A DNA stretch of 64,000 nt from G020354085 sp964482055 (GTDB taxonomy: Bacteria; Pseudomonadota; Gammaproteobacteria; Acidiferrobacterales; Sulfurifustaceae), in contig CAYZVX010000001.1 in assembly GCA_964482055.1 (NCBI GenBank), positions 1 through 64,000 of the forward strand, given 5' to 3'. The position numbers were made by a program, and so were the translations under genes. The notes beneath the pieces were generated by a model, which was given only the letters and a program-made list of their open reading frames with translations, made no database searches and was not told the DNA's origin. Positions 1-7,805 of this stretch are shown piece after piece (position 1 is the stretch's first letter; each line of letters starts with the position of its first letter).

Positions 1-933
1 AGGCCGGTGGTGCGGCCGGCGCCGGCTGCGCCGCCAGCCACGCCGCCGCCGGCACGGCTCGCCCAGGTGCTGCGCGGACATCAAGACTGGGTGCAGGCGC
101 TGGCGTTCTCGCCCGATGGGCACTGGCTGGCGTCCGCAGGGACCGACAAGACCATCAAGATCTGGGACGTACAGTCGCTCACGTTGCGCGGCACGCTGCG
201 CGGCTACGGCTACCCGATCACCAGTGTCGCGTATTCACCGGATGGCGCGTGGCTCGCCTCCGCGGGCAATGACGGATCGGTGCGGTTCTGGGAGCTCAAG
301 ACCGGCATGCAGCGCGGCGCGCTGCGCGGCCAGGGCGGTCACCCGATCTTTGCGCTCGCCTACTCGCCGGACGGAAAGCGCATCGTTGCCGCCGGGAAAG
401 ATCGCAGCATCTCGGTGTGGGACGTGGTGAGCGGCAAAACGCTGTTCACGCTCGATGGCCACGGCGCCGACGTCAATGCGCTCGCCTTCGCCCCTGACGG
501 CAGGGTGCTGGTGTCAGCCGGATCCGACAAGCGCGTGATCCTGTGGGACGTGGAGAAAGGCGAGCAGCTCGCCGCATTGAGCGGCCACCGCGGCGCCGTG
601 CTGTCGGTCGCGTTCTCGCCGGACGGCCGCTGGCTGGCATCGGGCGATGCCGATCACCTGGTGCGGGTCTGGAACGCCGCTGGCGGCAGCTTCGTGCGCA
701 GCCTGAGCGACGTGCCCGGCGCGGTATTGGCACTGGCGTTCTCGCGCGACGGCCAATGGCTGGCCGTGGGTGCCGCGGACCGACAGGTGCGCGTCTATAA
801 CGTTGCCGACGGCCTGCTGACCCAGGATCTGGCGGGTCACCAGGATTTCGTTCAGGCGCTCGCCTTCTCTTCGTCGGGGCTTTTGGCGTCGGGCGGGCGC
901 GACGGCAACGTTATCGTCTGGAAGCCGAACTAG
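1..933 (+). CDS. WD40-repeat beta-propeller protein (5' end outside window)
   Basis: The reading frame is open to base 1, so the gene starts upstream; the first possible start inside the window is the GTG at 7. After a Pro/Ala-rich linker of about 20 residues come seven WD40 repeats of roughly 40 residues each. Repeats 1-5 carry the AFSPDG/AYSPDG/AFAPDG strand, and most repeats end in WD, WE, WN or WK, as in KIWDV, RFWEL, SVWDV and ILWDV. Seven repeats are enough for one closed seven-bladed propeller, a protein-interaction scaffold without catalytic residues. Whatever precedes the linker (signal peptide, kinase, peptidase or other domain) is not visible, so the true role is unknown. It converges on the M23 peptidase gene. 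Confidence 0.85.
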   Translation, partial: RPVVRPAPAAPPATPPPARLAQVLRGHQDWVQALAFSPDGHWLASAGTDKTIKIWDVQSLTLRGTLRGYGYPITSVAYSPDGAWLASAGNDGSVRFWELKTGMQRGALRGQGGHPIFALAYSPDGKRIVAAGKDRSISVWDVVSGKTLFTLDGHGADVNALAFAPDGRVLVSAGSDKRVILWDVEKGEQLAALSGHRGAVLSVAFSPDGRWLASGDADHLVRVWNAAGGSFVRSLSDVPGAVLALAFSRDGQWLAVGAADRQVRVYNVADGLLTQDLAGHQDFVQALAFSSSGLLASGGRDGNVIVWKPN

Positions 934-946
934 GCCCGTGCGACGC

Positions 947-964
947 GCCGGCGTTGTCGCCGGC
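947..964. terminator. GC-rich hairpin between convergent genes
   Basis: A perfect 7-bp stem GCCGGCG / CGCCGGC with a TTGT loop lies between the stop of the WD40 gene (933) and the stop of the M23 peptidase gene (970). There is no T-run on either side, so it may be a weak bidirectional terminator or just a stable hairpin. Confidence 0.35.
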
Positions 965-969
965 CGGCG

Positions 970-1842
970 CTAGCGCGGCCCATTGCCATGCGCGGCGGGT
1001 TCATCGGGCGGCGCCCGCAGCTGCGCAAGCGCCGTTGCCGTGAGCATGAGCGCGGGATCGATGCGCGCGTTGTTGAGGCTCACCGTCCAGTGCAGGTGCG
1101 CGCCGGTGACACGGCCGGTCATGCCGACCGTTCCCAGCAGGTCCCCGGGCGCCACCCGCTCACCGGGCTTCACGGCAATCGTATGCAGATGGTTGTACAT
1201 GCTGATGAGTCCCTGGCCGTGATCGAGAAAGACCGTGTTGCCGTTGAAGAAATAATCGCCGGTCTCGATGACCCTGCCGGACGCGGGTGCCCGCACCGGT
1301 GTGCCCTGCGGGGCGGCGATATCGAGCCCGCTGTGCGGTGCGCGCGGCTGGCCGTTGAAGAACCGGCGCAGGCCAAAACCGCTGCTTAGGCGCCCGGTGG
1401 TGGGGGCGGCAAAGGTGAGCACCGGGACATCGACCTCCGTCCAGGTCGCAAAGGCGCGGGCGATGATTACCCGTTCGCGTTCGATGCGCTCGAGCTCCGT
1501 CGCGCCTGGCTCGACATAGCGCCTGTCCTTGATGGTGAGGTGCTGCACCGGATAGCGCTTGGCGCGCACCACGAAGCTGTAGCGGGCCGGATCGCCGCTG
1601 ACCGTCAGCGCATGGGTGCCCGGGGCGAGCGTGAGCGGCAGGCCAACGATTGCATGCCAGGCGTTGCCGTGGCGCGCTACCAGGACACGCTCGCCGTTGA
1701 AGTACGCGATGGGGCGCGGCGCCTCGGCGGAGGCAAGCGTGATCGTCGCGATGCCGCCCGGAACAGGGTCGACGCGCGGCAGCTCCTGGGCAAGGCCAGG
1801 CGGGGCGAGGGCCAGCGCTGTGACGAGCAGGCTAACGCGCAC
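970..1842 (-). CDS. M23 family metallopeptidase, exported
   Basis: Predicted zinc endopeptidase of the lysostaphin/LytM type acting on peptidoglycan in the periplasm. I chose the GTG at 1842 (290 aa) because it starts a clear signal peptide (MRVSLLVTALALAPPGLAQ); a longer frame from 1923 would run inside xseA. An N-terminal beta-rich domain of about 135 residues precedes the peptidase domain. The zinc and catalytic motifs are all present: HSGLD (H170, D174), the NHLH pair (H218, H220) and AHLHW (H249, H251). The start overlaps the last 11 bases of xseA, so the two are co-transcribed, an arrangement common in gammaproteobacteria. Whether it cuts cross-links or only activates other enzymes cannot be told, but the metal ligands look complete. 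Confidence 0.9.
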   Translation of the reverse strand: MRVSLLVTALALAPPGLAQELPRVDPVPGGIATITLASAEAPRPIAYFNGERVLVARHGNAWHAIVGLPLTLAPGTHALTVSGDPARYSFVVRAKRYPVQHLTIKDRRYVEPGATELERIERERVIIARAFATWTEVDVPVLTFAAPTTGRLSSGFGLRRFFNGQPRAPHSGLDIAAPQGTPVRAPASGRVIETGDYFFNGNTVFLDHGQGLISMYNHLHTIAVKPGERVAPGDLLGTVGMTGRVTGAHLHWTVSLNNARIDPALMLTATALAQLRAPPDEPAAHGNGPR

Positions 1843-3208
1843 GGACGGTTTCGACGCGGCAATCGAGCTCGCCGTGCGCCAGTCGCGCCGTGACGCGTTC
1901 GCCTTCGCGCACGGTGCGCGCATCGCGCACGATCACGCCATCGGCGGTCTGCACAATGGCGTAGCCGCGCGCCAGCGTGGCGAGCGGGCTCAGAGTGTTG
2001 AGCGCCTGGCTCACGGCGCGCAGGCGCTCGGTGGACGCCTCAATCCGGGCGCGCGCGGCGCGCTGCAACCGATCGCCAAGATGCCGGACGTGCGGGCGCA
2101 GCGCATCGAGTCGCGCGGCCGGCGAGCAGCGTTGCAGGCGCAGCTGCAGCACGCCGAGCCGGGCGTACACGCCGCGCAGGCGCGCGAGGTGTGCATGGTG
2201 CAGCCGCTGCCGCAGCGCACCCAGGCGGCTCGCCAGCAGCTCGAGGCGCTGGCGCGGATGCACGAGGCGCGCGCTCAGCCAGTCGACGTGCTGCATGTGC
2301 AGGCGCAGGCGATCGCGCATGAGCCGCACGAGGCGCAGCCCGATGGCGTGGAACTGCTGGGCCCACTCGGTCTGATCGGGGCTCAGCAACTCCGCCGCGG
2401 CGGTCGGCGTCGGGGCGCGTGCGTCGGCCACGAAATCCGCAATGGTGAAATCGATCTCGTGGCCGACGGCGCACACGAGCGGAATCGGGCAATCGTAGAT
2501 GGCGCGCGCCACGACCTCCTCGTTGAACGCCCACAGGTCCTCGAGCGAGCCGCCTCCGCGCGCCAGGATCAGCGCATCGCAGTCGGCGCGCGCCGCGGCC
2601 AGGCGGATGGCCGCCGCGATCTTTTCGGCCGCACCCTCGCCCTGTACCGGTACCGGATAGAGCAGCACGGGGATGGCCGGAAAGCGGCGGCGCAAGGTTG
2701 TGAGGATATCGTGAATCACCGCGCCGCTTGGCGAGGTGATGACGCCGATGCGGCGCGGCAGGCGCGGGAGGGGTTTCTTGTGCGCCGTGTCGAACAGCCC
2801 CTCGGCTGCCAGGCGCTGCTTTAGCGCCTCGAAGGCGCGCCGCAGAGCGCCCTCCCGCGCGTCTTCGACGTGTTCGACGATGATTTGAAATTCGCCACGC
2901 CCCTCGTACAGGCTTACCCGGCCGCGCAGCAGCACGTGCAGCCCGTCGCGCAGGGTCACGCCGAGTGCGCGCGTATGTTGGCGGAACAGGGCGCAGCGCA
3001 CCTGCGCCTGGCCGTCCTTGAGCGAGAAGTACAGGTGGCCGGACGCCGGACGGGCGAGGTTGGAGATCTCGCCCTCGATCCACAGCATCGGAAAGCCGGA
3101 TTCGAGCAGCAGCCGCGCCTCGCGATTGAGGCGCGATACGCTGTAGACGTCTCGTCCGGGTGCGGAGTCGGTGCTCGGGAAGCCGGAGGGCATCATCGCG
3201 GCAAACAT
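1832..3208 (-). CDS. xseA: Exodeoxyribonuclease VII large subunit
   Basis: Large subunit of ExoVII, which with XseB degrades single-stranded DNA into acid-soluble oligonucleotides in the cytoplasm. The 458-aa length matches the family. The N-terminal OB-fold (about residues 20-115) contains LWIEGEISN and the GHLYFSLKD motif. The catalytic core follows with RIGVITSPSGA, ARGGGSLEDLWAFNEE and GHEIDFTIADFVADARAPTP, all family hallmarks, then a long Arg/Leu-rich helical region. The first ATG (3208) is used; an ATG five codons later is equally possible. xseB is not adjacent. The 3' end overlaps the M23 peptidase start. Confidence 0.96.
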   Translation of the reverse strand: MFAAMMPSGFPSTDSAPGRDVYSVSRLNREARLLLESGFPMLWIEGEISNLARPASGHLYFSLKDGQAQVRCALFRQHTRALGVTLRDGLHVLLRGRVSLYEGRGEFQIIVEHVEDAREGALRRAFEALKQRLAAEGLFDTAHKKPLPRLPRRIGVITSPSGAVIHDILTTLRRRFPAIPVLLYPVPVQGEGAAEKIAAAIRLAAARADCDALILARGGGSLEDLWAFNEEVVARAIYDCPIPLVCAVGHEIDFTIADFVADARAPTPTAAAELLSPDQTEWAQQFHAIGLRLVRLMRDRLRLHMQHVDWLSARLVHPRQRLELLASRLGALRQRLHHAHLARLRGVYARLGVLQLRLQRCSPAARLDALRPHVRHLGDRLQRAARARIEASTERLRAVSQALNTLSPLATLARGYAIVQTADGVIVRDARTVREGERVTARLAHGELDCRVETVRAR

Positions 3209-3226
3209 ACGCCGCCTGCAGCCAAC

Positions 3227-3253
3227 AAAAAAGGCCGGGTTTGGCCCGGCCTT
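3227..3253 (-). terminator. Rho-independent terminator of the small lipoprotein gene
   Basis: Read on the minus strand, a 9-bp stem AAGGCCGGG / CCCGGCCTT (3245-3253 with 3231-3239) with a 5-base loop is followed by six T residues. It lies just downstream of the lipoprotein stop at 3274 and upstream of xseA, separating the two transcripts. Confidence 0.85.
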
Positions 3254-3273
3254 CTTCTGGTCTTCGCCAGCGA

Positions 3274-3588
3274 TCAGTTCGAGAACAGGGTCTTCGGGTT
3301 GGCCTGGTCCTTGGCCTGCTGCTGTGCCAGCTGCGCTTCTCTGAGTGCTTTCTTGGCGAGCTTCACGGCTTTGTCGAGGTCACCGGCCTTCTTGGCTTCT
3401 TCGGCCTGCTTCAAAAAGCCCTCGGTATTGTTCCAGAGAAATCCGGTCTTGGCGGCGAGCTTGATCTCGTTCTCCGCTTGCTTGTAGACCGCGTCGTAAT
3501 CAGCAGCGGTGGCGGCGGCTGATCCGCCCTCGGTGGCGCAGCCCGCGAGGGCGGCGAGCAAAACGGACAGGGCCAGGATTTTTTTCAT
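3274..3588 (-). CDS. Small alanine/lysine-rich lipoprotein
   Basis: 104-aa predicted lipoprotein. The start at 3588 is chosen because GGAGGAGA lies just upstream and the product begins with MKK plus a hydrophobic stretch and lipobox LAGC (Cys17). The mature part is helical and rich in Ala, Lys and Glu, with heptad-like spacing (for example AEEAKKAGDLDKAVKLAKKA), suggesting a short coiled coil or TPR-like hairpin in the periplasm. I do not recognise a named family. It has its own terminator and is transcribed divergently from guaB. Function unknown. Confidence 0.82.
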   Translation of the reverse strand: MKKILALSVLLAALAGCATEGGSAAATAADYDAVYKQAENEIKLAAKTGFLWNNTEGFLKQAEEAKKAGDLDKAVKLAKKALREAQLAQQQAKDQANPKTLFSN

Positions 3589-3686
3589 GTCTCCTCCGTG
3601 GGTGTTATTTGGCAACTCTTGGCGGCAGCAAGGTAGAACAGGATGGCTCCGCGGTCAACCCGTGTCGGTGCGCGCGGCTTGCCCCG

Positions 3687-3715
3687 TTTACCGCAAATTT
3701 CCCGTCACTTATAAT
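3687..3715 (+). promoter_or_regulatory. guaB promoter giving a probably leaderless mRNA
   Basis: A -35 box TTTACC (3687-3692) and a perfect -10 box TATAAT (3710-3715) are separated by 17 bases. The guaB ATG is at 3721, only 5 bases after the -10, so transcription would begin at or within a base or two of the start codon. Confidence 0.75.
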
Positions 3716-3720
3716 GCGGT

Positions 3721-5178
3721 ATGCGGATTGCACAGGAAGCGCTGACATTCGACGATGTTCTGTTGGTGCCAGCGTACTCGGCCGTCCTGCCGAAGGATGT
3801 GTCGCTCCGGACTCAGCTGACCCGCGCCATCACGCTCAATATCCCGTTGCTGTCCGCCGCCATGGACACCGTGACCGAGGCGCGCGCCGCCATCTGCATG
3901 GCGCAGGAAGGCGGCATGGGCATCGTGCACAAGAACCTCACACCGGCCCGCCAGGCCGAGGAGGTGCGGCGGGTCAAGAAGTACGAGGCCGGCGTCATCA
4001 CCAGCCCGATTACCGTCTCGCCCGATACCACCATCGGCAAGGTCCTCGAGCTCACCCGCGCCCACCACATCTCCGGCGTGCCGGTGACGGAGGGCGGCAA
4101 GTTGGTCGGCATCGTGACCTCGCGCGACCTGCGCTTCGAGACGCGCTATGGCGAACCGGTGTCGCGCATCATGACGCCGAAGGACAAGCTCGTGACCGTC
4201 AAGGAGGGCGCGACCCGCGAGGAGATCCAGAAGCTGCTGCACCAGCACCGCATCGAGAAGGTCCTGGTCGTGGACGAGAAGTTCGGCCTTAAGGGCCTGA
4301 TCACCGTAAAGGACATCCAGAAGTCGCAGGAATACCCGCGCGCCGCCAAGGACGCCAAGGGGCGCCTGCGGGTCGGGGCCGCGGTCGGGGTGGGCAAAGG
4401 CACGGAAGAGCGCGTGGAGGCGCTGGTCGACGCCGAGGTCGATGTCATCGTGGTCGATACGGCGCACGGCCACTCGCAGGGCGTGCTGGAGCGCGTGCGC
4501 TGGATCAAGAAGCACCATCCGGACATGCAGGTGATTGGCGGCAACATCGCGACCGCCGAGGCGGCGCGCGCGCTGCGCGATGCTGGTGCCGATGCCGTCA
4601 AGGTCGGTATCGGGCCGGGCTCAATCTGCACCACGCGCATGGTCGCCGGCGTCGGCGTGCCGCAGATCACGGCCGTGACGAATGTCGCCGAGGCCCTGGA
4701 AGGCACGGGCATCGGGGTCATCGCCGACGGCGGCATCCGCTACTCCGGCGACATCGCCAAGGCGATCGCCGCTGGCGCGCACTGCGTGATGGTGGGCAGC
4801 CTGCTCGCGGGTACCGACGAGGCACCGGGCGAGATCGAGATCTTCCAGGGCCGCTCGTACAAGAGCTATCGCGGCATGGGTTCGCTCGGTGCGATGGGCG
4901 AGGGGTCGAGTGACCGGTATTTCCAGGAAGGCGCGAGCGCCGACAAGCTCGTGCCGGAGGGCGTGGAAGGACGCGTGCCGTACAAGGGTCCGATGCCGAA
5001 CATCATTCATCAGTTGATGGGCGGCCTGCGTTCGGGCATGGGTTACACGGGATCGCCCGACATCGAGACGCTGCGCACCCGCACGCAGTTCGTGCGCATC
5101 ACCAATGCCGGCATCCGCGAATCCCACGTGCACGACGTGATGGTGACCAAGGAAGCCCCCAACTACCAGCGCAGTTAG
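3721..5178 (+). CDS. guaB: Inosine-5'-monophosphate dehydrogenase
   Basis: Oxidises IMP to XMP with NAD+, the committed step of GMP synthesis. The 485-aa protein begins MRIAQEALTFDDVLLVPA, matching the family N-terminus, which fixes the start. A CBS-domain pair (about residues 92-205) is inserted in the TIM barrel. The active-site loop GPGSICTT places the catalytic Cys at residue 303, followed by the flap RGMGSLGAM. The start codon is 5 bases from a consensus -10 box, so no Shine-Dalgarno site can be on the transcript. guaA follows after 81 bases, so the two probably form the usual guaBA unit. Confidence 0.98.
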   Translation: MRIAQEALTFDDVLLVPAYSAVLPKDVSLRTQLTRAITLNIPLLSAAMDTVTEARAAICMAQEGGMGIVHKNLTPARQAEEVRRVKKYEAGVITSPITVSPDTTIGKVLELTRAHHISGVPVTEGGKLVGIVTSRDLRFETRYGEPVSRIMTPKDKLVTVKEGATREEIQKLLHQHRIEKVLVVDEKFGLKGLITVKDIQKSQEYPRAAKDAKGRLRVGAAVGVGKGTEERVEALVDAEVDVIVVDTAHGHSQGVLERVRWIKKHHPDMQVIGGNIATAEAARALRDAGADAVKVGIGPGSICTTRMVAGVGVPQITAVTNVAEALEGTGIGVIADGGIRYSGDIAKAIAAGAHCVMVGSLLAGTDEAPGEIEIFQGRSYKSYRGMGSLGAMGEGSSDRYFQEGASADKLVPEGVEGRVPYKGPMPNIIHQLMGGLRSGMGYTGSPDIETLRTRTQFVRITNAGIRESHVHDVMVTKEAPNYQRS

Positions 5179-5259
5179 GAGACGAGATTCGAAGTACGAG
5201 GTGCGCGACCAAACGCTCGTCGCTCCGAACCTCGCCCCGCGATTTTCGCGCCTGTCTTT

Positions 5260-6834
5260 ATGACCGATCCACACGCGCAACGCATCCTCATTCTCGATTT
5301 CGGTTCGCAGTACACGCAGCTCATCGCGCGGCGCGTACGCGAGGCTGGTGTCTATTGCGAGCTGTATTCTTATGACGTTTCGATCGAAGAGATCCGCCGA
5401 TTCGCGCCGCGCGGGATCATTCTTTCCGGCGGTCCCGAGACGGTGACGCTCGAAGGCACGCCGCGGGCACCGCAGGAGATCTTCACGCTCGGCGTGCCGA
5501 TCCTCGGCATCTGCTACGGCCAGCAGACCATGGCGGCGCAACTGGGCGGCGAGGTGGCGAGCGCCGACAAGCGCGAGTTCGGCTACGCGCGCGTGCGCAT
5601 GCGTGGCCACTCGCGCCTGTTCCGCGATATGCGCGATGAGCGCGAGCCCGACGGCAAGGAGTACCTGCACGTGTGGATGAGCCACGGTGACCGCGTGACC
5701 AGGCTCCCGCCCGGTTTCCAGGTGATCGCCGAGACCGACGCGGCGCCGTTCGCCGGCATCGCCGACGAAACGCGAGGGTTTTATGGCGTGCAGTTCCACC
5801 CCGAGGTGACGCACACCACGCAGGGGCGCGCGATCCTGCAGCGCTTCGTGCACGACATCTGCGGCTGCGGCGCGCTGTGGACGCCCGGCAACATCATCGA
5901 GGCCATGATCGAGTCGGTGCGCAGGCAAGTGGGCGACGACGAGGTGGTGCTCGGGCTATCGGGCGGCGTGGACTCCTCGGTGGTGGCCGCACTCCTGCAC
6001 CGCGCCATCGGCCCGAAGCTCACCTGCATCTTCGTCGACAACGGACTGCTGCGCCTGAACGAGGGCGACCAGGTGATGGAAACCTTCGCGCGCCACATGG
6101 GCGTCAAGGTCGTGCGCGTCGATGCCGAACAGCGCTTTCTCGCGGCGCTTGCCGGTGTCGCGGACCCAGAGCAGAAGCGCAAGATCATCGGCCGGCTGTT
6201 CATCGAGGTGTTCGAGGACGAGGCCAGGAAGTTCAAGAACGCACGCTGGCTCGCGCAGGGCACGATCTACCCCGATGTCATCGAGTCGGCGGCGGCCAAG
6301 ACCAAGAAGGCGCACGTCATCAAGTCGCACCACAATGTCGGTGGCCTGCCCGAGCTCATGAACCTCAAGCTGCTCGAGCCGCTGCGAGAGCTGTTCAAGG
6401 ACGAGGTGCGGCGCATCGGCACGGAGCTCGGGCTGCCGCACCAGATGATCTACCGCCACCCGTTCCCGGGCCCTGGCCTGGGCGTGCGTATCCTGGGCGA
6501 GGTGAAAAAGGAATACGCCGACCTGTTGCGCAAGGCCGACGCGATCTATCTCGAGGAGCTTTATCGCGCCGACCTGTACGACAAGGTGAGCCAGGCGTTT
6601 GCCGTGTTCCTGCCGGTGAAATCGGTCGCGGTGCTGGGCGATGCGCGCGCCTACGACTATGTGATCGCGCTGCGTGCCGTCGAGACCGTGGACTTCATGA
6701 CCGCCAACTGGGCGCACCTCCCGAACGAGGTGCTGGGACGCATCTCGAACCGCATCATCAACGAGGTCAAGGGCATCTCGCGCGTGGTCTACGACATCTC
6801 CGGCAAGCCGCCGGCGACAATCGAATGGGAGTAA
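5260..6834 (+). CDS. guaA: GMP synthase (glutamine-hydrolysing)
   Basis: Converts XMP to GMP using glutamine and ATP. The 524-aa protein has the class-I glutamine amidotransferase domain first, with nucleophile Cys85 in GICYGQQ and the downstream FHPEVTHT motif. The ATP pyrophosphatase domain follows with the PP-loop SGGVDS (234-239), then the dimerisation domain with RHPFPGPGLGVRILGE and the conserved C-terminus ending TIEWE. It is the second gene of the guaBA pair. The 81-base gap from guaB contains a short inverted motif (ACGAGGT / ACCTCG) and no strong promoter. Confidence 0.98.
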   Translation: MTDPHAQRILILDFGSQYTQLIARRVREAGVYCELYSYDVSIEEIRRFAPRGIILSGGPETVTLEGTPRAPQEIFTLGVPILGICYGQQTMAAQLGGEVASADKREFGYARVRMRGHSRLFRDMRDEREPDGKEYLHVWMSHGDRVTRLPPGFQVIAETDAAPFAGIADETRGFYGVQFHPEVTHTTQGRAILQRFVHDICGCGALWTPGNIIEAMIESVRRQVGDDEVVLGLSGGVDSSVVAALLHRAIGPKLTCIFVDNGLLRLNEGDQVMETFARHMGVKVVRVDAEQRFLAALAGVADPEQKRKIIGRLFIEVFEDEARKFKNARWLAQGTIYPDVIESAAAKTKKAHVIKSHHNVGGLPELMNLKLLEPLRELFKDEVRRIGTELGLPHQMIYRHPFPGPGLGVRILGEVKKEYADLLRKADAIYLEELYRADLYDKVSQAFAVFLPVKSVAVLGDARAYDYVIALRAVETVDFMTANWAHLPNEVLGRISNRIINEVKGISRVVYDISGKPPATIEWE

Positions 6835-6840
6835 CTACAG

Positions 6841-6922
6841 TCTCGGGTCTCGAGTTTCGGGTCTCGAGTTGAAGGCGAAAGTGTGAGATCCGAGCTCGAA
6901 CCGCGAAACTCGAAATCCCAGA
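6841..6922. repeat. Imperfect inverted repeat between guaA and tadA
   Basis: Two arms about 22 bases long, at 6841-6862 and 6901-6922, are imperfect inverted copies built from TCTCGAGTTTCG / CGAAACTCGA. The first arm itself holds two direct copies of GGGTCTCGAGTT. The second arm lies inside the possible N-terminal coding part of tadA. It looks like a small dispersed palindromic element rather than a terminator, as no T-run follows. Confidence 0.5.
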
Positions 6923-7365
6923 CCGACGCGGTATTCATGCGCCGCGCGCTTGAGCTGGCGCGACGGGCCGAGGAGCTAGGCGAGGTGCCGGTCGGCGCAG
7001 TGGTTGTTGCCGACGGTGAGGTCATCGGCGAAGGCTGGAATCAGCCCATTTCCGCGAACGATCCGACCGCCCACGCCGAGATCGTTGCGTTGCGCGCTGC
7101 CGCACAGCGGGTGCGCAACTATCGCCTCACGGGCGCAGCCCTGTACGTGACGCTTGAGCCGTGCGCCATGTGCGCGGGTGCGATCGTGCATGCGCGCATC
7201 GCGCGGGTCGTATTTGGCGCGCCCGACCCAAAGGCGGGTGCCGGCGGATCGGTGTTCAACCTGCTGGCCAACGAGCGGCTCAACCATCGCGCCGAGGTCG
7301 CTGGCGGCGTGCTGGAGGCGGTGTGCGCCGACCTGCTGCAGGCGTTTTTCCAGTCGCGGCGCTGA
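6883..7365 (+). CDS. tadA: tRNA-specific adenosine deaminase
   Basis: Deaminates A34 of tRNA-Arg(ACG) to inosine. The zinc and catalytic motifs of the cytidine/deoxycytidylate deaminase fold are present: TAHAEI (His ligand and proton-shuttling Glu) and PCAMCAGA (two Cys ligands). The GTG at 6883 gives 160 aa; the ATG at 6937 (MRRALELARRAEE) gives 142 aa. Homologues normally have about ten residues before that Met-Arg, which favours the longer form, but those residues are encoded by one arm of an inverted repeat, so the true start is uncertain. The stop is 3 bases from the convergent lipoprotein gene. Confidence 0.93.
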   Translation: MRSELEPRNSKSQTDAVFMRRALELARRAEELGEVPVGAVVVADGEVIGEGWNQPISANDPTAHAEIVALRAAAQRVRNYRLTGAALYVTLEPCAMCAGAIVHARIARVVFGAPDPKAGAGGSVFNLLANERLNHRAEVAGGVLEAVCADLLQAFFQSRR

Positions 7366-7368
7366 GCG

Positions 7369-7776
7369 TCAACGCGGCACGCGATCGGCGGGCACGCGCG
7401 CGCCGAGCGCTGCGTGGCCGAGGCCAACCACCTTGCCGTCCTGCAACAGCACCGGCGTGAGCTCATCGTCGCTCACCCGGTCGTCGCGCTGCCGGAGGTC
7501 GGTGTAGTAGAAGAGGACCGTGCGGTCCGCGCCGGTGACCGTCTCGGCGCGGTAGGGGTTGGAGACCTGGGCGCGGTGCAGGGTGCCGAGCGTCCCGCCG
7601 GCGGTGTCGGTTCCCATGATCTGGTCGACCTGCTGGCGCGTCATGCCGACCGACAGCAGCGCGATGTTGTGCTTGTTGCGGTCGCGCAGCGCGTCGATCG
7701 GGTCGACGTAGAGGTTAGCGCAGGCCGTCAGCGCGGCGGCGAGCGTCAGGCTCAAAACGAGAGTCTTGTCGATCAT
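7369..7776 (-). CDS. Small lipoprotein with BamE/SmpA-like motif
   Basis: 135-aa exported lipoprotein: the signal peptide ends in TLAAALTAC with the lipidation Cys at residue 19. The mature part has SVGMTRQQVDQIMG, the helix-turn signature seen in BamE/SmpA-type outer-membrane lipoproteins, then a segment resembling their beta strands (NPYRAETVTG, VLFYYTD, LTPVLLQDGKVVGLG). That points to a BamE-like fold, but it is not the housekeeping BamE by any feature I can see. It lies downstream of the interrupted mltF on the same strand with a 29-base gap. Confidence 0.75.
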   Translation of the reverse strand: MIDKTLVLSLTLAAALTACANLYVDPIDALRDRNKHNIALLSVGMTRQQVDQIMGTDTAGGTLGTLHRAQVSNPYRAETVTGADRTVLFYYTDLRQRDDRVSDDELTPVLLQDGKVVGLGHAALGARVPADRVPR

Positions 7777-7805
7777 GGGCGGCCCTCGCTTGTCACTGTT
7801 GCCTC

